Positions 51,719 to 61,052 of a stretch of DNA of 64,000 nt are shown here, one piece after another. This DNA is from Neobacillus niacini (GTDB taxonomy: Bacteria > Bacillota > Bacilli > Bacillales > Cytobacillaceae). Position numbers and translations under genes: made by a program. Each line of letters starts with the position of its first letter. Within the stretch, counting starts at the first letter, position 1. The stretch is from NCBI RefSeq assembly GCF_019749295.1, contig NZ_JACWFG010000018.1:175890-239889 (forward strand). The letters are read 5' to 3'. The notes beneath the pieces are model-generated. The model was given only the letters and a program-made list of their open reading frames with translations, searched no databases and had not been told where the DNA came from.

Positions 51719-52188
51719 TTGAATAAAAAAGTCTCATATTAGTACAAAACCTGCTCACCCTAAACCTATGGGAATGAAATTGTATTTAAATGCCAAAAAT
51801 TTCAAATACCCCTATCCAAAGATATTGGAATCTAACTTTTATACTACCTGATATAGTTAAAAGCAAATAAGCAATAAAATTTTTCATAGAAGGTTAAGAG
51901 ATTGCAAGAGTAAGTTAATACCAAAAATGAAACCGCTTTAAATGTTATAACGGATAAGAAAGCTGTATCTGTATGTTAACTTTGCTTCTGCCAATTAAGA
52001 ACAAAGGAGGCAGCAATTAGAAAAAATTTTGTGGAACACCCGTAGACTGACGGGATTTTTGCTAGTCATGATTAAATAATAACAGCAAGTTTAAGGGTGG
52101 CAAATATCTTGATTATTGATTGGGAATAACATACTGCACACAAGAGAAGTGTTGCAAAATTTCTGTATTAGGAGGGGGCCATCGAGAA
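51719..52188. other. Intergenic region in front of the fructan locus
   Basis: No gene recognised. It contains a cre-like site (51927-51941) and scattered decayed sequence. Confidence 0.4.
51927..51941 (+). promoter_or_regulatory. Candidate catabolite-responsive element (cre)
   Basis: ATGAAACCGCTTTAA matches the CcpA site consensus WTGNAANCGNWNNCW at all but position 14. It lies before a sugar-ABC-permease remnant and a fructan hydrolase, both of a type normally under carbon catabolite control. Confidence 0.45.
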
Positions 52189-52625
52189 ATGACAAAGCTT
52201 ATACCAAAGGTTACAGCCTATAGGAAGAATATAAAGTCTAATACTCTAGAGTTAGAGCGTGTAGAGGTCAAAAAAGAAACCAGTGGTACTCTTTTCAATA
52301 CATCAGGCGTAATTACGTACTGTATCTGTTTTTAGCTCCTGCCATTATTCTAACCATTATTTTTAAATATGTACCTATGTATGGATCGATTATTGCATTA
52401 AGGATTTTAGCCCAATGAAAGGGATTTTAGGAAGTGATTGGGTTGGACTGGAGCATTTCAGAGATTTCCTAACATCACCAAATTTTGGCCATATTTATGA
52501 ATACGCTTTTGTTGAGTGTTTATGGACTTATTATTGGGTTTCCAGTCCCTATCATTTTAGCTTTAATGCTGAACCAACTAAGAAGGGCAGCAATTAAGAA
52601 AAATATACAACTTGTGCTATATGCA
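52189..52625 (+). pseudogene. Decayed sugar ABC-transporter permease (LplB-like)
   Basis: Three frames in succession spell one permease: an N-terminus from ATG 52189 (AGGAGGGGG upstream), then NYVLYLFLAPAIILTIIFKY and VPMYGSIIA, then DFSPMKGILGSDWVGLEHFR, then IFMNTLLLSVYGLIIGFPVP followed by IILALMLNQLRRAAIKKN. At least three frameshifts are needed (near 52312, 52405 and 52485), and the sequence stops about 40 percent into the protein at QLVLYA. This is the N-terminal part of an LplB/YteP-type permease that usually imports oligosaccharides. It is followed directly by the GH32 gene, so the transporter of this locus is lost here. Confidence 0.8.
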
Positions 52626-52668
52626 CTGCAAAACTACTTTGGAACAAATGACAAGGAGGAAACTAATT

Positions 52669-55600
52669 TTGAAAAAATGGATTTCAATATTTTTGTCAAC
52701 TATACTTATTACTACCTCTGTGGGAACGTATCTTGTTTATCCTTCGAAAGGCTTGGCAGCTGTACCCAATCAAACCATAGGGGAAGAAACGAAGGTGGAA
52801 TCAACTATTTTTGAAAACACAAACAAAGCAACTACAAATCTAACAGGCTGGCAAATTAAAGGGAAAGGCACACTGGAAGACACAGAACAGGGACTATTGC
52901 TAACATCAGAACCAACAGAAAATGTAATAGCGGTTTCAGATGTCATCTCTGAAGATTTTATCTATGAAGCAGATGTGAAAGTAATAGACAAGAATGCGGA
53001 TGCCACCTTAGTATTCCGCTCTAATGAGGATGGCTGGGATTCCTATATGCTGCAAATCGTTCCTAATGCGGGAATCATTCGCCTTCATGATGCTCGTGAT
53101 GAAAAGAGATTAAAAGAGGAACGCAAGGTTAAGTTGCAAGAGGATGGAATCTATCATCTGAAGGTGAAGGTGGTAGGAGATACGATCAAAGTTTATTGGG
53201 AGAACAAGTACGCTCCTATAATTGAGGTAAGAAATGCTTCATATAACAAGGGGTTTCTTGGACTTAACGTATGGGATGGGGCAGCATTATTTCAAAATGT
53301 AAAAGTCAGCGAGCTCTCAACAAATCTTGGTTCAACACTATATAAGGAAGGAAACTGGGAACCAGCTATCAAAGGTTTGAAAGGAATAGCTGATAATGCT
53401 GTGAAAGCAAAGCAAATCTATAATAAAAGCGCAAGCGACTTTGTACTTGAAGGAAATGTTTCTTTTGATCAAAACCCATCGGAAGCTGCACTTGCTTTTC
53501 GTGCAAATGAACAGGGAACAACTGGTTACCAGGCGGTGCTTTATAAAGAAGGTCATACAGTCAAGGTGCAATTGAAAAGGGCGGACGGGACAGTACTTAA
53601 AACATCGGACCATACCTATGAATCTCAAGAAGGTACCAAACACCATCTTGAAATTATAGCAAATGGCAATGAAATCGAACTGTATGTTGATGGCTACTCT
53701 GAAGCTGCTGTTAAGGTGACGGATAGAAGCTACAAGGCTGGGCTTGCAGGATTTATCGTAACATCAGGTTCTGCCTACTTCCAAGATGTTTATCTAGTTC
53801 CAACATCCAGCTATTACAAAGAAAAATATCGGCCAGACTATCATTATACTCCAGCTCGCGGGTCTGTAAGCGATCCGAATGGTCTGGTCTACTACGAAGG
53901 CGAGTATCATTTGTTCCATCAAGATGGTGGGACTTGGGCCCATGCGGTAAGTAAGGATTTGGTGAATTGGAGTCGACTTCCTATTGCCTTGCCATGGAAT
54001 GATCATGGGCATGTCTGGTCAGGATCAGCTGTGGCGGATTTAAATAATGCTTCCGGTTTATTTACGAATACGGGAGGGAAAGGTCTTATTGCATATTACA
54101 CTTCGTTTAATCCAGATGGATTGAATGGGAACCAGCGTATTGGTCTTGCCTATAGTACCGATCAGGGACGTACTTGGAACTATTCAAAGGAACGCCCGAT
54201 TGTAATTGAGAATCCCGGCAGGAATGGGGATGATCCGGGAGGCTGGGACTTCCGTGATCCTAAAGTCGTCCGGGATGATGCAAACAATCGATGGGTTATG
54301 GTTGTATCCGGCGGGGATCACATTCGCTTCTTTACTTCTACGAACTTAATAGATTGGAAGCTTACTGATAATTTTGGTTATGGAAATTATGTGCGCGGCG
54401 GAGTATGGGAATGCCCTGATCTCTTCGAACTTCAGGTTGAAGGGACAGATGAGAAAAAATGGGTTTTGATGATTAGTACTGGGGCAAATCCAAAAACGCA
54501 AGGGTCTGATGCGGAGTATTTTGTTGGACAGTTGACAGCTGATGGTAAATTCATCAATGACAATCCGACTGGGAAAGTACTTAAAACGGATTACGGAAAG
54601 GAGTTCTATGCATCAATGTCATTCTCCAATATGCCGGATAATCGCCGTGTAATGTTGGCCTGGATGACCAACTGGGATTATCCGTTTGCATTTCCAACTA
54701 CGGGTTGGAAGGGAGAACTGACGATTCCGCGAGAAGTACGATTGGTGAACACAGATGAAGGGATAAGACTCGCGCAAGCTCCGATTAAGGAACTACAGTC
54801 CATCCGCAGCACCATATACCAGACACAGAACAAAATAATAAATCCGGCTAATGCTTCAAACTTGTTAAAGGGAATCAAATCAGGAGCCTTTGAAATAGAA
54901 GCTGAGATTGAAATTCCTTCTACAAGCCAAATAACCGAATTTGGTTTTCAAGTTCGTGAAGGTGCGGACCAAAAAACAGTTGTTGGATACAAATCAGCAG
55001 ATAACAAAATTTTTGTAGATCGTGCTGAGTCAGGTGAATCTGATTTCTCCAGACTTTTCTCAACGTTCCATGAGGCTCCATTAAAACCGGATAATAAACG
55101 TATTAAGATGAATATCTTTGTAGATGATTCATCCATTGAGGTATTTGCTAATGATGGGAAGATAGTTTTTTCTGATGTTATATTCCCTGATCCTTCGAGT
55201 CGTAACATTCACTTCTACGCCAAGGGAGGCGAAGTGAATGTTGTATCATTACAAGTACATTCACTTACAGATACTTGGGGCCACAATGCGGAAGATGGTA
55301 CAAGTATTGTAATGGATACAAATCAAAGGGAGATGAATAGTGGTGATGCTTTAAACTTATTTGCATCTGTGAAAAATGGAAATGGAAAGGGTACTCAGCC
55401 TATTAAATGGACATCCAGTGATTCGAATATAGTGGAGGTTGCCTCTTCTACTAACACCAGCGCAGTACTTAAGGCGGGAAGCAAAGGAGAAGCAATCATA
55501 ACAGCGTCTACGCCGAATGGAAAGGCTTCCGCAAGTGTAGTGGTAAAAGTATATGATGGTGAATTTCAAACTAATTTAACTGGATGGGAATCAGACCTTT

Positions 55601-56463
55601 CGGCATCAAAATGGACTATCACCGAAAATGGAATCCGTGGTACGCATACAAGTGATGCAAACTATATGGCTAAGGAAACTGCGGGAGACTTTATCTATGA
55701 AGCAGAAATGATGCTGGGAGAAGCAGGCGGTGCAGGTTCCATTCTATTCCGGGCAAGTGAAGATGGTAGAAGCGGATATTACTTTAATCTTGATCCGAAT
55801 ATGAAGGCTTTTCGTCTATTTTACAAGATTGACGGAGGCTTTGAGGAACGTATGGTAATTGGGAAAGTTCCTGCCTTTATTCAACCAGGAAAGACATATA
55901 AAGTGAAAATCGAGGCGAAGGGTCCTCACATCCAGATTTATGTGGACGGTCAGAAAATCATGGATTTACAGGATGGAACATTTGCCGAAGGGCATTTTGG
56001 TGTAAATGTCTTTGGAGGTCAAGCAACTTATCAACATGTTAATGTCATCAATGCCTCAGAAGCAAACTTAATGAAAACAAGCTTTACGAATATAGTAACA
56101 GGAAAAGCTCTTTATACATCCAAGTCTCATAACGGGGAGCCTGTGACTATAGCTGATGCAGACCAGGCTACAAACTGGACCCTGATTCCAACAGGTGATG
56201 AGCATGGTTCCTATTCAATCCGAACAGATGGCGGCAAAGCGCTTGATATGGATACTGGGCAAAATAAAATTCAGCTGTACAACTATCTTGGCTATAATAA
56301 TCAGCGCTGGATTATTACTAAAAATAATAATGGGACTGTTAGTATCACTTCTGTTCATAATGGGAAAGCACTCGAAATAACAGAAGATGGAATTTTGACT
56401 TTTGATGATTTGAATCCAGATCAGGAGCTTCAGCAGTGGGCTCTTTCTTCTGATAAGAATTAA
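52669..56463 (+). CDS. Secreted multi-modular GH32 fructan hydrolase (levanase-like)
   Basis: About 1264 aa from TTG 52669 (AAGGAGG 9 nt upstream), which gives a clean signal peptide (KKWISIFLSTILITTSVG, cleavage near residue 30). Order: two LamG/concanavalin-like modules (about 55-215, 220-380), GH32 catalytic domain (about 385-710) with its beta-sandwich (to about 870), a Big_2 Ig-like module (about 885-960), a third LamG-like module (about 975-1130) and a ricin-type lectin module (about 1135-1260). GH32 catalytic residues: D402 (SDPNG), D530 (RDPK), E581 (ECPD). It cleaves fructans such as levan or inulin outside the cell. The usual WMNDPNG is GSVSDPNG here, a small variation. Confidence 0.9.
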   Translation: MKKWISIFLSTILITTSVGTYLVYPSKGLAAVPNQTIGEETKVESTIFENTNKATTNLTGWQIKGKGTLEDTEQGLLLTSEPTENVIAVSDVISEDFIYEADVKVIDKNADATLVFRSNEDGWDSYMLQIVPNAGIIRLHDARDEKRLKEERKVKLQEDGIYHLKVKVVGDTIKVYWENKYAPIIEVRNASYNKGFLGLNVWDGAALFQNVKVSELSTNLGSTLYKEGNWEPAIKGLKGIADNAVKAKQIYNKSASDFVLEGNVSFDQNPSEAALAFRANEQGTTGYQAVLYKEGHTVKVQLKRADGTVLKTSDHTYESQEGTKHHLEIIANGNEIELYVDGYSEAAVKVTDRSYKAGLAGFIVTSGSAYFQDVYLVPTSSYYKEKYRPDYHYTPARGSVSDPNGLVYYEGEYHLFHQDGGTWAHAVSKDLVNWSRLPIALPWNDHGHVWSGSAVADLNNASGLFTNTGGKGLIAYYTSFNPDGLNGNQRIGLAYSTDQGRTWNYSKERPIVIENPGRNGDDPGGWDFRDPKVVRDDANNRWVMVVSGGDHIRFFTSTNLIDWKLTDNFGYGNYVRGGVWECPDLFELQVEGTDEKKWVLMISTGANPKTQGSDAEYFVGQLTADGKFINDNPTGKVLKTDYGKEFYASMSFSNMPDNRRVMLAWMTNWDYPFAFPTTGWKGELTIPREVRLVNTDEGIRLAQAPIKELQSIRSTIYQTQNKIINPANASNLLKGIKSGAFEIEAEIEIPSTSQITEFGFQVREGADQKTVVGYKSADNKIFVDRAESGESDFSRLFSTFHEAPLKPDNKRIKMNIFVDDSSIEVFANDGKIVFSDVIFPDPSSRNIHFYAKGGEVNVVSLQVHSLTDTWGHNAEDGTSIVMDTNQREMNSGDALNLFASVKNGNGKGTQPIKWTSSDSNIVEVASSTNTSAVLKAGSKGEAIITASTPNGKASASVVVKVYDGEFQTNLTGWESDLSASKWTITENGIRGTHTSDANYMAKETAGDFIYEAEMMLGEAGGAGSILFRASEDGRSGYYFNLDPNMKAFRLFYKIDGGFEERMVIGKVPAFIQPGKTYKVKIEAKGPHIQIYVDGQKIMDLQDGTFAEGHFGVNVFGGQATYQHVNVINASEANLMKTSFTNIVTGKALYTSKSHNGEPVTIADADQATNWTLIPTGDEHGSYSIRTDGGKALDMDTGQNKIQLYNYLGYNNQRWIITKNNNGTVSITSVHNGKALEITEDGILTFDDLNPDQELQQWALSSDKN

Positions 56464-56591
56464 AGAGATTTGAAGAGATACAAGAAGAAGAGCTTTGACC
56501 GGTATAATGAAGTTATAGCCACATTCGGTGAAGTATTGGATTATCAGCCTTCCGTTACAACTAGATAGTATTTAAGATTAAAAATAATAAG
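56464..56591 (+). other. Short region after the GH32 gene
   Basis: A possible gene-end fragment (FDRYNEVIATFGEVLDYQPS) without a start; otherwise nothing recognised. Confidence 0.3.
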
Positions 56592-56632
56592 ATGGAGATT
56601 AGCGGATTAGTCTAATCTCCATTAAGGCTTTT
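56592..56632 (+). terminator. Terminator downstream of the GH32 gene
   Basis: TGGAGATTAG / CTAATCTCCA with a 9-nt loop, followed by TTAAGGCTTTT. Confidence 0.7.
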
Positions 56633-56860
56633 ACCCATGGAAAAGGCTTCCTGTTAACCTTTAGAGCCTGTTTCAAAATAGATTTGCTTTACGCTTTTGA
56701 AATGATGGCAAACTCAGCAAGTCTAAAACGTTCATCATCACAAAAAACAATTCCGGAAATAGAAGGATACCCAACTATAACAAAGGAATTGAGGATTTTG
56801 CAGAATTCTTTATATCATTAATTACCTATATGATTTTGGAACTTTCTGTAACTGAAAGGA
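56633..56860. other. Region without a recognised gene
   Basis: Short frames only; probably decayed sequence between the fructan locus and the MFS-like gene. Confidence 0.35.
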
Positions 56861-56905
56861 AAAAAACTGCTGACAAAACTAATAAACTTATTTTGTCAGC
56901 AGTTT
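56861..56905 (-). terminator. Terminator of the MFS-like gene
   Basis: AAACTGCTGACAAAA / TTTTGTCAGCAGTTT stem with T run on the minus strand. Confidence 0.85.
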
Positions 56906-56949
56906 GAAATTATCAATAAACTTAAGATACAAAAGATAAACGAATAATA

Positions 56950-58113
56950 TTACGCTGCAAGTTTTTCAGTTTCATGGTCAAATCTTCGAAATTTAAATAG
57001 TGAGTACACCAGTACCAGCGCCACTCCCATTGCCAAATAAGGGAGGTAAGGCGATTGAATGGACTGAACAAACAGGTACAGTAAGAGATACATAATCGAA
57101 CGACCTATTGTGATTAAAAATTCACGTTTCAAAAGAATAACAATTTGGTCCTCTTTTTTCATGCCATTCAAATATCTGAAAAAGGTATTGTCCATTGTGT
57201 AACCGTACACGTAAATGGAAACGACAAGGCCGACCATTGTCACAAAATAAAGTGGTGTAATTTGCGCGAAGCCGGCGAGCAATATGAACCCCGTACTAAT
57301 TAAAGTATAAATCACAAACTGTTTTTCCATTTTTAATTGTTTCCATTTCGATATGAAGACAATGGCGATGGTTAAAACCACAATATTCATCACATTCAGA
57401 TAGGATACATAAAGCGCATTTTTCGATAAAACCACCATAATGATGACCTGAAGACACACCATACATTCCAGAACACCAGCTGTAATAATCCCAAATGGAA
57501 CCATCTGTTTAGAGACTTTAATGATCTTATAATCGTGGAAGAAATTCGATTTAAACTCAGCTTCGATGGAAGGCAGCTTGGTAACAGCAACAAAGTAAAA
57601 AATAGAAACCAATAGCATAAAAACAAATGAAACCGTAAAACTAAAATAATAAATTAAGAAAGAGTTAATAAGTGGAAGTATAATCATTAAAATGTTTTTC
57701 ACATAACCAATTCGCGAATTAAAAACATTCAGTTCCGACCGAGTCGATAGAACACTTAACGCGTAATTGGAGGAGGAATAAAAGAAACCAAAAACACAGC
57801 CAAAGCTAGTTGCTGAAAGAACTAGAAGAACTGTATGACTTAAGTGGGAACTTAAAAGAAGAACAATAAACAATATGATTGCTGAGATGGCACTTAGGTA
57901 ATAACTAATTTTTATATTATTTTTGAAAAGATAATAGGTTCCGATTATATACGCAAAACAAGATAAAAAATAACTCAAACCATTAAAGGCAATCAGTGGT
58001 CCGAGTGTAGTGCTGTTTTCCCAAAAATAATAACTGATAAAAATCGTGCTGTACCCGGTAATGCATAAAAAAACCGATTGAAGAAGAAATAGCTTTTTCA
58101 GGTCTGAATTCAT
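56950..58113 (-). CDS. MFS-like membrane protein, 12 TM
   Basis: 387 aa with twelve hydrophobic helices and few charged loops. The general layout and FGCVFGFFYSSSNYALSVLS in the first half are MFS-like, but the usual G-x-L-a-D-r-x-G-r-k loop is absent; the substrate is unknown. It stands alone on the minus strand, with a micro-ORF 270 bp upstream on the same strand. Terminator downstream. Confidence 0.75.
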   Translation of the reverse strand: MNSDLKKLFLLQSVFLCITGYSTIFISYYFWENSTTLGPLIAFNGLSYFLSCFAYIIGTYYLFKNNIKISYYLSAISAIILFIVLLLSSHLSHTVLLVLSATSFGCVFGFFYSSSNYALSVLSTRSELNVFNSRIGYVKNILMIILPLINSFLIYYFSFTVSFVFMLLVSIFYFVAVTKLPSIEAEFKSNFFHDYKIIKVSKQMVPFGIITAGVLECMVCLQVIIMVVLSKNALYVSYLNVMNIVVLTIAIVFISKWKQLKMEKQFVIYTLISTGFILLAGFAQITPLYFVTMVGLVVSIYVYGYTMDNTFFRYLNGMKKEDQIVILLKREFLITIGRSIMYLLLYLFVQSIQSPYLPYLAMGVALVLVYSLFKFRRFDHETEKLAA

Positions 58114-58312
58114 CCTAACACCTTTTCTATATAGTATTTAAAAAAATAACATTTATATATTTTAAAAGGAAAAAGCCAGACTTGTAAAGGTGTTAAGGAT
58201 GTTTTTAATGCGTATGGCTTCACCAGCACCTAATTTGTTGCTACATAAACTCTCCACATGTGAAGTGTGTGGCGCACTAATCTTAAAATTGTAACACCCT
58301 AATTAAAATTTG
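58114..58312. other. Intergenic region upstream of the MFS-like gene
   Basis: No complete gene. One minus-strand frame (SNKLGAGEAIRIKNILNTF) is open but has a stop before it and no start. Confidence 0.3.
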
Positions 58313-58384
58313 CTAGTAATAATTAACACTAGATAATCCGGCCCTGTTTTCGGTAAAAAATTCTTTTGCGATTTGTTTTTTCAT
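58313..58384 (-). CDS. 23-aa micro-ORF
   Basis: ATG 58384 after CGAAGGGGGAATA encodes a peptide that starts MKKQIAKEFFTENRAGLSSV. The good start site and the basic N-terminus make a leader or signal peptide possible. It lies upstream of the MFS-like gene on the same strand. It may equally be chance. Confidence 0.3.
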   Translation of the reverse strand: MKKQIAKEFFTENRAGLSSVNYY

Positions 58385-58521
58385 TATTCCCCCTTCGTTA
58401 AGTATTAAAAATTATGGTAAAAATAATGAATAGTTACCTTTTTCTGATAGCAGTATAGTTTTCTCGAAAGAGCAAATTATATTAAGGTTCGACCATAACT
58501 TTCAGCGAAGGGGGATTTTTT

Positions 58522-59025
58522 ATGGCAGATTTTTTAGGATTATTCGGGGATGACAAATCGCAAAACAATGATAATTCAAGCACTCAAGGGACCGATACAA
58601 CTTCCAATACACAAAGTAATTCATCGGATGGCAAATTAGAACTTCATAAAGAAGAGCTAGATATTACAAAAAATAATGTCAATGCAGGTGAGGTTGTTCT
58701 TTCAAAAGAAGTAGTGGAGGAGCAAAAAACTGTTGATGTTCCTGTGATGCATGAGGAAGTGGTCATCACAAGAACGCCGGTTAATAACCAGTCAAGCAAC
58801 GCTGCGATTAGCAGTGATGAATCGATTCATATTCCTGTTAGTCAAGAACAAGTAGATGTACACAAATACACCGTTACAACGGAAGAAGTTTCTGCTTCTA
58901 AGCGCCAGGTTTCAGAGACCCAGCAAATCGAAGAAACACTAAGACGGGAAGAAGCCAAAGTTGATACAACTGGAAGTGTTAATATCGTTTCAGGCGGATC
59001 TGAATTTAGCGATATTAACAGCTAA
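58522..59025 (+). CDS. YsnF/AvaK (DUF2382) stress protein
   Basis: 167 aa; GAAGGGGGA precedes the ATG. A short N-terminal MADFLGLFGDD and a low-complexity N/S/T linker (residues 15-35) lead to two DUF2382 blocks (LELHKEELDITKNNVNAGEV ... DVPVMHEEVVITR; ESIHIPVSQEQVDVHKYTV). YsnF is a general-stress protein of unknown function. A second, related gene follows 59 bp later, so this is a tandem pair. Confidence 0.82.
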   Translation: MADFLGLFGDDKSQNNDNSSTQGTDTTSNTQSNSSDGKLELHKEELDITKNNVNAGEVVLSKEVVEEQKTVDVPVMHEEVVITRTPVNNQSSNAAISSDESIHIPVSQEQVDVHKYTVTTEEVSASKRQVSETQQIEETLRREEAKVDTTGSVNIVSGGSEFSDINS

Positions 59026-59032
59026 TTGATCT

Positions 59033-59060
59033 TTGGCCTCACCTGCCTGGTGGGGCCAGA
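59033..59060 (+). promoter_or_regulatory. Intercistronic hairpin between the two YsnF-type genes
   Basis: TGGCCTCACC / GGTGGGGCCA hairpin without a T run; may adjust the ratio of the two proteins or stabilise the mRNA. Confidence 0.4.
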
Positions 59061-59084
59061 TCCATTGCATAGGAGGGATAGAAA

Positions 59085-59477
59085 TTGAAGGACGAAACCC
59101 AAGATGTGACATTCCAACTGCATAAAGAAAAGATGGATATTACCAAGCAGCGGGTTAAGACTGCCGATGTAAGGGTTTATAAAAATACATACACAGAAGT
59201 GAAGCAAATCTTGGTACCGGTAATCCATGAAGAACTAGTTATTGAAAAAAAGGGGCTCACTCCAGATTATCCTGATATCGAGGTAACCCGAATTCCCATG
59301 AGTGAGGAACGTATAGAAGTTACTCTTCATCCTACTGTGTTGCATAATACGAAAGTAGATACACAGCAATTTGAAGAAGTAGTTCAGGTAAGTGAAACAC
59401 TAAAGGAAGAAAAGCTCCGTATTGAAACGATTGGTGATATTAAAGTGGAGGTAGTCGACACGCCTTCCGATTTGTAA
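59085..59477 (+). CDS. Second YsnF/AvaK (DUF2382) stress protein
   Basis: 130 aa with a TTG start after AGGAGGGA. It begins with the DUF2382 block FQLHKEKMDITKQRVKTADV and ILVPVIHEELVIEKKG, and a second block RIPMSEERIEVTLHP. It lacks the N-terminal MADFLGLFG linker of its neighbour, as if it were a shortened copy. Probably co-transcribed with the first; terminator after it. Confidence 0.8.
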   Translation: MKDETQDVTFQLHKEKMDITKQRVKTADVRVYKNTYTEVKQILVPVIHEELVIEKKGLTPDYPDIEVTRIPMSEERIEVTLHPTVLHNTKVDTQQFEEVVQVSETLKEEKLRIETIGDIKVEVVDTPSDL

Positions 59478-59499
59478 AAAGAAAAACCATCCTCTAAGG

Positions 59500-59524
59500 A
59501 CCTGCTTCCCGGCAGGATTTTTTC
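59500..59524 (+). terminator. Terminator of the YsnF-type pair
   Basis: CCTGC-ttcccg-GCAGG followed by ATTTTTT. Confidence 0.75.
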
Positions 59525-59710
59525 ATTTACTCAATAATTCCTTCTTAATTATCTTTTCATTTCATGATGGTTGTCACAATTGACTTTTGTTCGAGTAAGA
59601 TTATAGTTAAATGCATTTCACATATACCTAATCATTAAATCCCGTAAAAACCAATACAGTCTAGCAGTAACAACAGTTTGATAAAAACTGCTTAAGAATG
59701 GTATAAGTAT

Positions 59711-59738
59711 AAAAGAAGCAGGGACATTCTGCTTTTTA
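59711..59738 (+). terminator. Terminator-like hairpin upstream of dus
   Basis: AAAAGAAGCAG-ggacatt-CTGCTTTTT, 54 bp before the dihydrouridine synthase start, not at a gene end; a leader attenuator is possible. Confidence 0.5.
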
Positions 59739-59791
59739 ATGTTGGATAAGGGGTTAGCCTGGTCCCATAATGAAAGGATTTGGATTTAATT

Positions 59792-60766
59792 ATGATAGAT
59801 AATTTTTGGCGTGATTTACCACGACCTTTTTTTATACTTGCACCAATGGAAGACGTGACGGATGTTGTTTTTCGCCATGTAGTAAGTGAAGCTGGCGGAC
59901 CGGATGTGTTTTTTACAGAGTTTACAAACTCTGAGAGTTATTGTCATCCAGAGGGGATGCAAAGTGTACGCGGGCGTTTGACTTTTACAGAGGACGAGCA
60001 GCCAATTGTAGCCCATATCTGGGGGGATAAGCCTGAAAACTTTCGGCAAATGAGTATTGGTATGGCGAAATTAGGGTTTCGGGGTATTGATATTAATATG
60101 GGCTGTCCTGTACCTAATGTGACACAGAATGGAAAGGGAAGCGGCCTTATCCTTCGACCAGAAGTAGCAGCAGATTTAATACAAGCAGCAAAAGCAGGAG
60201 GATTACCCGTAAGTGTAAAGACGAGACTTGGCTTTACAGATGTGGAAGAATGGCGGGAATGGCTGACACACATTTTGAAGCAAGACATTGCTAATCTTTC
60301 TATTCATCTGCGTACAAGGAAGGAAATGAGCAAAGTGGATGCTCATTGGGAGTTAATCCCAGAAATCAAGAAATTGCGTGACCAGGTAGCACCTGATACT
60401 CTTTTGACGATCAATGGAGATATTCCTGACCGTCAAACTGGCTTGAAGCTTGCCAGCCAATATGGTGTTGATGGGGTTATGGTTGGGCGTGGTATTTTCG
60501 CTAATCCATTTGCCTTTGAAAATGAGCCGAAGGAGCATAGCACTAAGGAAATGCTTGATCTCTTAAGGCTGCATTTGGATCTCCATGATAAATATTCAAA
60601 TGTAACGCTGCGTTCGTTCAAGGCACTTCACCGCTTTTTTAAGATATATGTCAAAGGATTCCGAGGTGCCGGTGAATTAAGAAATCAACTGATGAATACA
60701 GAGTCAACAGACGAAGTGCGCACATTGCTCGATAACTTTGTGTCAAAGAATCTTGATGTAATGTAA
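59792..60766 (+). CDS. dus: tRNA-dihydrouridine synthase
   Basis: 324 aa from ATG 59792; AAAGGAT lies about 12 nt upstream, and an in-frame TTG at 59780 is the alternative. Dus fold signatures: LAPMEDVTD (FMN site), [21 protein letters not shown] with the catalytic cysteine, [15 protein letters not shown] and [12 protein letters not shown]. It reduces a uridine in tRNA with FMN and NAD(P)H. This GCPVP type differs from the DusB-type Dus that most Bacilli carry near the folate genes, so it is probably a second enzyme. Confidence 0.88.
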   Translation: MIDNFWRDLPRPFFILAPMEDVTDVVFRHVVSEAGGPDVFFTEFTNSESYCHPEGMQSVRGRLTFTEDEQPIVAHIWGDKPENFRQMSIGMAKLGFRGIDINMGCPVPNVTQNGKGSGLILRPEVAADLIQAAKAGGLPVSVKTRLGFTDVEEWREWLTHILKQDIANLSIHLRTRKEMSKVDAHWELIPEIKKLRDQVAPDTLLTINGDIPDRQTGLKLASQYGVDGVMVGRGIFANPFAFENEPKEHSTKEMLDLLRLHLDLHDKYSNVTLRSFKALHRFFKIYVKGFRGAGELRNQLMNTESTDEVRTLLDNFVSKNLDVM

Positions 60767-60874
60767 AGCGTCCCAATTACTTGTATAACCAAGTAGTACG
60801 TTTAAACGGGTGTATCGCCACTCAATTACAGTCAAACATGAAGCTGCCCGGCAGTTGGTGTTGAAATTGTTCTT

Positions 60875-60912
60875 TAAGGGATCAAATTCTAAAGGGATTT
60901 GGTCCCTTTTTG
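60875..60912 (+). terminator. Terminator downstream of dus
   Basis: AAGGGATCAAAT / ATTTGGTCCCTT followed by TTT. Confidence 0.78.
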
Positions 60913-61052
60913 CGGAATATAGAATAAGCGTGATTTTATATATAAGTGCATGCATTCTTATATAATTGAAATATGAGCTTTGATTAGTTAACTCCAGTTA
61001 TAATACAATCAAAGAAACCATTATGTGGAAAATTAATAAGGGGGAACCTAAC

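Noticed and set aside
52120-52335. 71-codon frame as a separate gene
   Set aside because: Its reading from 52189 joins, after frameshifts, to the permease fragments; treated as part of that pseudogene.
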